A stretch of 7,655 bases of DNA from assembly GCA_002701765.1 (NCBI GenBank), contig NZXB01000080.1, forward strand, positions 1 through 7,655, written 5' to 3'. This stretch comes from Porticoccaceae bacterium (GTDB taxonomy: Bacteria; Pseudomonadota; Gammaproteobacteria; Pseudomonadales; Porticoccaceae). The notes beneath the pieces are model-generated. The model ran no database searches. It was not told where the DNA came from and saw nothing but the letters and a program-made list of their open reading frames with translations. Below are positions 6,016 through 7,655 of this stretch, one piece after another. The position numbers and the translations under genes are program-made. The number at the start of each line of letters is the position of its first letter. Within the stretch, counting starts at the first letter, position 1.

Positions 6016-7655
6016 ATGGCCGATATGTCCGAAAAAATTAAGCTCGACGAGTATATGTCTGAAAAGGGCATGACTAAAGAGGAAGTCTTTCAAGCGATCT
6101 CAAGGAAGGAGATTTCGGGTAACTTCGTTGGCGGTGATTGGTATATATCAGATGATAGAAAGTTGCTTGATGAGGGTGCAGAAACCATTGACGCTGAAGG
6201 TGAATCTGATCCGAAAACAGATGCGAAGATGACTCGAGAGAAAGAAGAGGCGCTCAAGCAGATAGCAATGGCACAGACAATGGCCAAAACAGCCCAAACT
6301 AAGGCGCGTAAGACGAGTAAAACTGGGACTAAGGCAGCAGCGAAAAAGACAACTTCTGGCGATAGATCTAAGAAGGAGGGAAAAGCTGCAGCCAAATCCG
6401 AGAAAGGAAGCGCGGCCGCGAAACCCGCTGGCCAGAGAAAGTTGTCGTTAAAGGATTCAGGAATGGCCGAGTCAATTTTGGCTGAGGCCAGAGAATTGGC
6501 GTTAGGTCCGGATGGTGCAGCTAAGTCCGCGCCCGCGTCTAAAACTACTGTCGCTTCAGGAGAAAAAAATCCTTTGGCGACGGGCAAGTTATCTATAAAG
6601 GACTCCGGGATAGCTGAATCAATTTTGGCAGAAGCTCGGGAGCTAGCTCTAGGGCCACAAGCAAAAGAGGACATCTTGCCTGAAGCTGAGGAGGCGAGCA
6701 GCTTGGCGGCGAGTATCTTAGAGGAAGCCAGAGATCTTGCAAGGCTTCAGGAAAGCATTGCAAACACAAAATTTGATCCTCCTATAGGCGATCCTGTTAC
6801 TAAACCTGAAAAAACTGCTACAACTCCAAAGTTGATTGCGAAGCAGTTTGATGATCAGTTGTTAGGTGAAGACGCTGAAGAAGAAGAGCGATGGAAGACT
6901 AAGTTGGATCAATATGTTTTTGAAAAAGGCATCACCCTGGATGATGCCTACAAGATGATTACTACCAAACAGATCGATGGTCAGTTTATTGGTGGCGAAT
7001 GGTACGTCATTGACAGTGACGAGGAACATGAGGAGAGAAAGAATGAGGCGGCGGCGAATGCTGCGCTAGCAGAGCAGCGACAGCGAGCAGAAGAAGCAAG
7101 GAAAGAGGCCTTACGGAGAGAGGAAGCGCGCCGAAAAATGAAAATCGGCGAGTACATGTTTGATAAAGGTCTAACCAAGGAAGAGGTTTTTAGGCTAATC
7201 CAAGACAAGACAGTTGAGGGGCATTTTTCGGACGGTGAATGGTACGTGCTAGAGAGTGTTGAAGACTTGCTGGCCCGCGAACAATCAATACAGCTAGAGG
7301 AGGAGGCACGAGCTAGAGAAGAAAAGGAAAAAGAAGAGGCATATAAGGAGCGCAGGCATGAGGCGGGGCTGCAAGATGGTCTAAACGAGGAGGAGCGGTC
7401 ACGGGCTTTAAACATGCCTTATATTACGGACGCTAAATTTGCAGATCGAACAACACTCAAAACGATAGGTGTTGCTCAGGGTAGCACAGTTCGCTCGAAG
7501 AACCTTCCTCCAGAATTGGCCAAAGAGGGTGCAACGATGCCGGGGGCTGAGCTCGTGGCTTTTACTGCTGAGCTCGCGGAGGCTCGAGCCCAAGCAATTG
7601 ATCGGATGAGGATTGATGCCTTTCTGAAGGGGGCAAATGCTATCGTATCAACGCA
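6016..7655 (+). CDS. Long mosaic protein: three winged-helix-like modules, Lys/Ala-rich linker, tandem 24-residue motifs, coiled coils and C-terminal YbjQ/UPF0145 domain (3' truncated)
   Basis: The frame from the ATG at 6016 stays open to the window end (546 codons) and contains no cysteine. In order: module A (residues 9-45), with EYMSEKGMTKEEVF and GGDWYI; a charged segment; a Lys/Ala-rich stretch (about 91-141) resembling histone H1 tails; two near-identical 24-residue motifs (142-165 and 191-214) plus a degenerate copy (228-242); an acidic linker; module B (296-332); an Ala/Arg/Glu coiled coil (about 335-375); module C (376-412); and a second coiled coil (about 415-450). From about residue 478 a YbjQ/UPF0145 domain begins (TIGVAQGSTV, then AFTAELAEARAQAIDRM and KGANAIVS), cut off near its end. 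YbjQ domains are small oligomeric folds of unclear, possibly metal-binding, function. The modules look like minimal excisionase/MerR winged helices, but that is inference. No signal peptide or membrane segment is seen, so it should be cytoplasmic. The start relies on a weak GAGGG at 6002-6006. Confidence 0.82.
   Translation, partial: MADMSEKIKLDEYMSEKGMTKEEVFQAISRKEISGNFVGGDWYISDDRKLLDEGAETIDAEGESDPKTDAKMTREKEEALKQIAMAQTMAKTAQTKARKTSKTGTKAAAKKTTSGDRSKKEGKAAAKSEKGSAAAKPAGQRKLSLKDSGMAESILAEARELALGPDGAAKSAPASKTTVASGEKNPLATGKLSIKDSGIAESILAEARELALGPQAKEDILPEAEEASSLAASILEEARDLARLQESIANTKFDPPIGDPVTKPEKTATTPKLIAKQFDDQLLGEDAEEEERWKTKLDQYVFEKGITLDDAYKMITTKQIDGQFIGGEWYVIDSDEEHEERKNEAAANAALAEQRQRAEEARKEALRREEARRKMKIGEYMFDKGLTKEEVFRLIQDKTVEGHFSDGEWYVLESVEDLLAREQSIQLEEEARAREEKEKEEAYKERRHEAGLQDGLNEEERSRALNMPYITDAKFADRTTLKTIGVAQGSTVRSKNLPPELAKEGATMPGAELVAFTAELAEARAQAIDRMRIDAFLKGANAIVST
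6040..6150 (+). repeat. 37-residue winged-helix-like module, copy A
   Basis: Residues 9-45 of the long protein. Pattern: K-L-D-E-Y, then KGMTKEEVFQAI, then I-S-G-N-F and GGDWYIS. All three copies share Lys1, Tyr5, Lys9, Gly10, Thr12, Ile20, Lys23, Gly27, Phe29, Gly32, Trp34 and Tyr35 (module numbering). Copy A is identical to copy C at 19 of 37 positions and to copy B at 17 of 37 (counted by eye). Confidence 0.8.
6439..6510 (+). repeat. 24-residue motif, copy 1 (coding repeat)
   Basis: Residues 142-165 of the long protein: K-L-S-L-K-D-S-G-M followed by AESILAEARELALGP. It matches copy 2 at 22 of 24 residues; the two differences are Leu/Ile and Met/Ile. The DNA differs at 21 of 72 bases, nearly all silent. 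The second half is predicted to be an amphipathic helix. Confidence 0.9.
6586..6657 (+). repeat. 24-residue motif, copy 2 (coding repeat)
   Basis: Residues 191-214 of the long protein: K-L-S-I-K-D-S-G-I followed by AESILAEARELALGP. A 25-residue Ser/Ala/Thr/Lys-rich spacer separates it from copy 1. A weaker third copy (AASILEEARDLA, residues 231-242) follows at 6706-6741 and lacks the KDSG half. Confidence 0.9.
6901..7011 (+). repeat. 37-residue winged-helix-like module, copy B
   Basis: Residues 296-332 of the long protein. Pattern: K-L-D-Q-Y, EKGITLDDAYKMI, then I-D-G-Q-F and GGEWYVI. This is the most diverged copy in its middle helix (LDDAYKM against KEEVFQA/RL), but it keeps all twelve invariant positions. 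Confidence 0.8.
7141..7251 (+). repeat. 37-residue winged-helix-like module, copy C
   Basis: Residues 376-412 of the long protein. Pattern: K-I-G-E-Y, DKGLTKEEVFRLI, then V-E-G-H-F and DGEWYVL. It is flanked on both sides by charged coiled-coil segments and lies about 65 residues before the YbjQ-like domain. Confidence 0.8.

Noticed and set aside
6090..6674. 194-codon open frame on the minus strand, rich in Ser, Ala, Leu and Phe
   Set aside because: It is antisense to the Lys/Ala/Glu-rich repeats of the long plus-strand gene. Its low-complexity composition is what reverse reading of such codons produces, and it spells the inverted repeats of that gene.
6981..7415. 144-codon minus-strand open frame very rich in Ser
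   Set aside because: It is the reverse reading of Glu/Arg/Ala coiled-coil codons. It has no domain-like features, and the sense strand holds a continuous gene with recognisable modules.

Overview
This window looks like chromosomal DNA from a moderately AT-rich, Gram-negative bacterium. The best guess is a marine-type gammaproteobacterium. That guess rests on the gene set: a Tat-exported PhoD-type phosphatase with a lipobox, a DAACS dicarboxylate/amino-acid symporter, an E1-beta 2-oxoacid dehydrogenase subunit and a YbjQ-type domain. No ribosomal or other marker gene is present, so the taxonomy is inference. I see no tRNA, rRNA, CRISPR array, insertion sequence or phage gene.

Left part (1-895, + strand): the window opens inside the 3' end of a 2-oxoacid dehydrogenase E1-beta gene. 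A small ABM-fold (quinol-monooxygenase-like) protein follows, with a strong ribosome binding site. Centre-left (896-2728, - strand): a phoD-like alkaline phosphatase/phosphodiesterase with a twin-arginine signal and a lipobox. It is transcribed towards the ABM gene.

Centre (2866-5290, + strand): three genes run the same way. They are a lipoate/octanoate protein transferase or ligase of the LplA/LipM/LipL superfamily, a sodium- or proton-coupled C4-dicarboxylate/acidic amino-acid symporter 37 bases later, and a small unrecognised secreted protein that probably starts at TTG. The lipoate-attachment enzyme sits near the 2-oxoacid dehydrogenase gene, whose E2 partner needs lipoyl groups, so a functional link is plausible but unproven. 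A gamma-glutamylcyclotransferase-fold protein on the - strand (5294-5791) converges on the small secreted gene with only 3 bases between them.

Right part (5792-7655, + strand): after a 224-base intergenic region, a long open frame starts at 6016 and runs off the end of the window (546 codons visible). This is the most unusual object here. It is a cysteine-free mosaic protein with three copies of a 37-residue module resembling a minimal excisionase/MerR-type winged helix. It also has a histone-H1-like Lys/Ala-rich linker, two near-identical 24-residue motifs plus a degenerate third copy, two charged coiled-coil stretches, and finally the start of a YbjQ/UPF0145 domain. I do not recognise this architecture as a described system.
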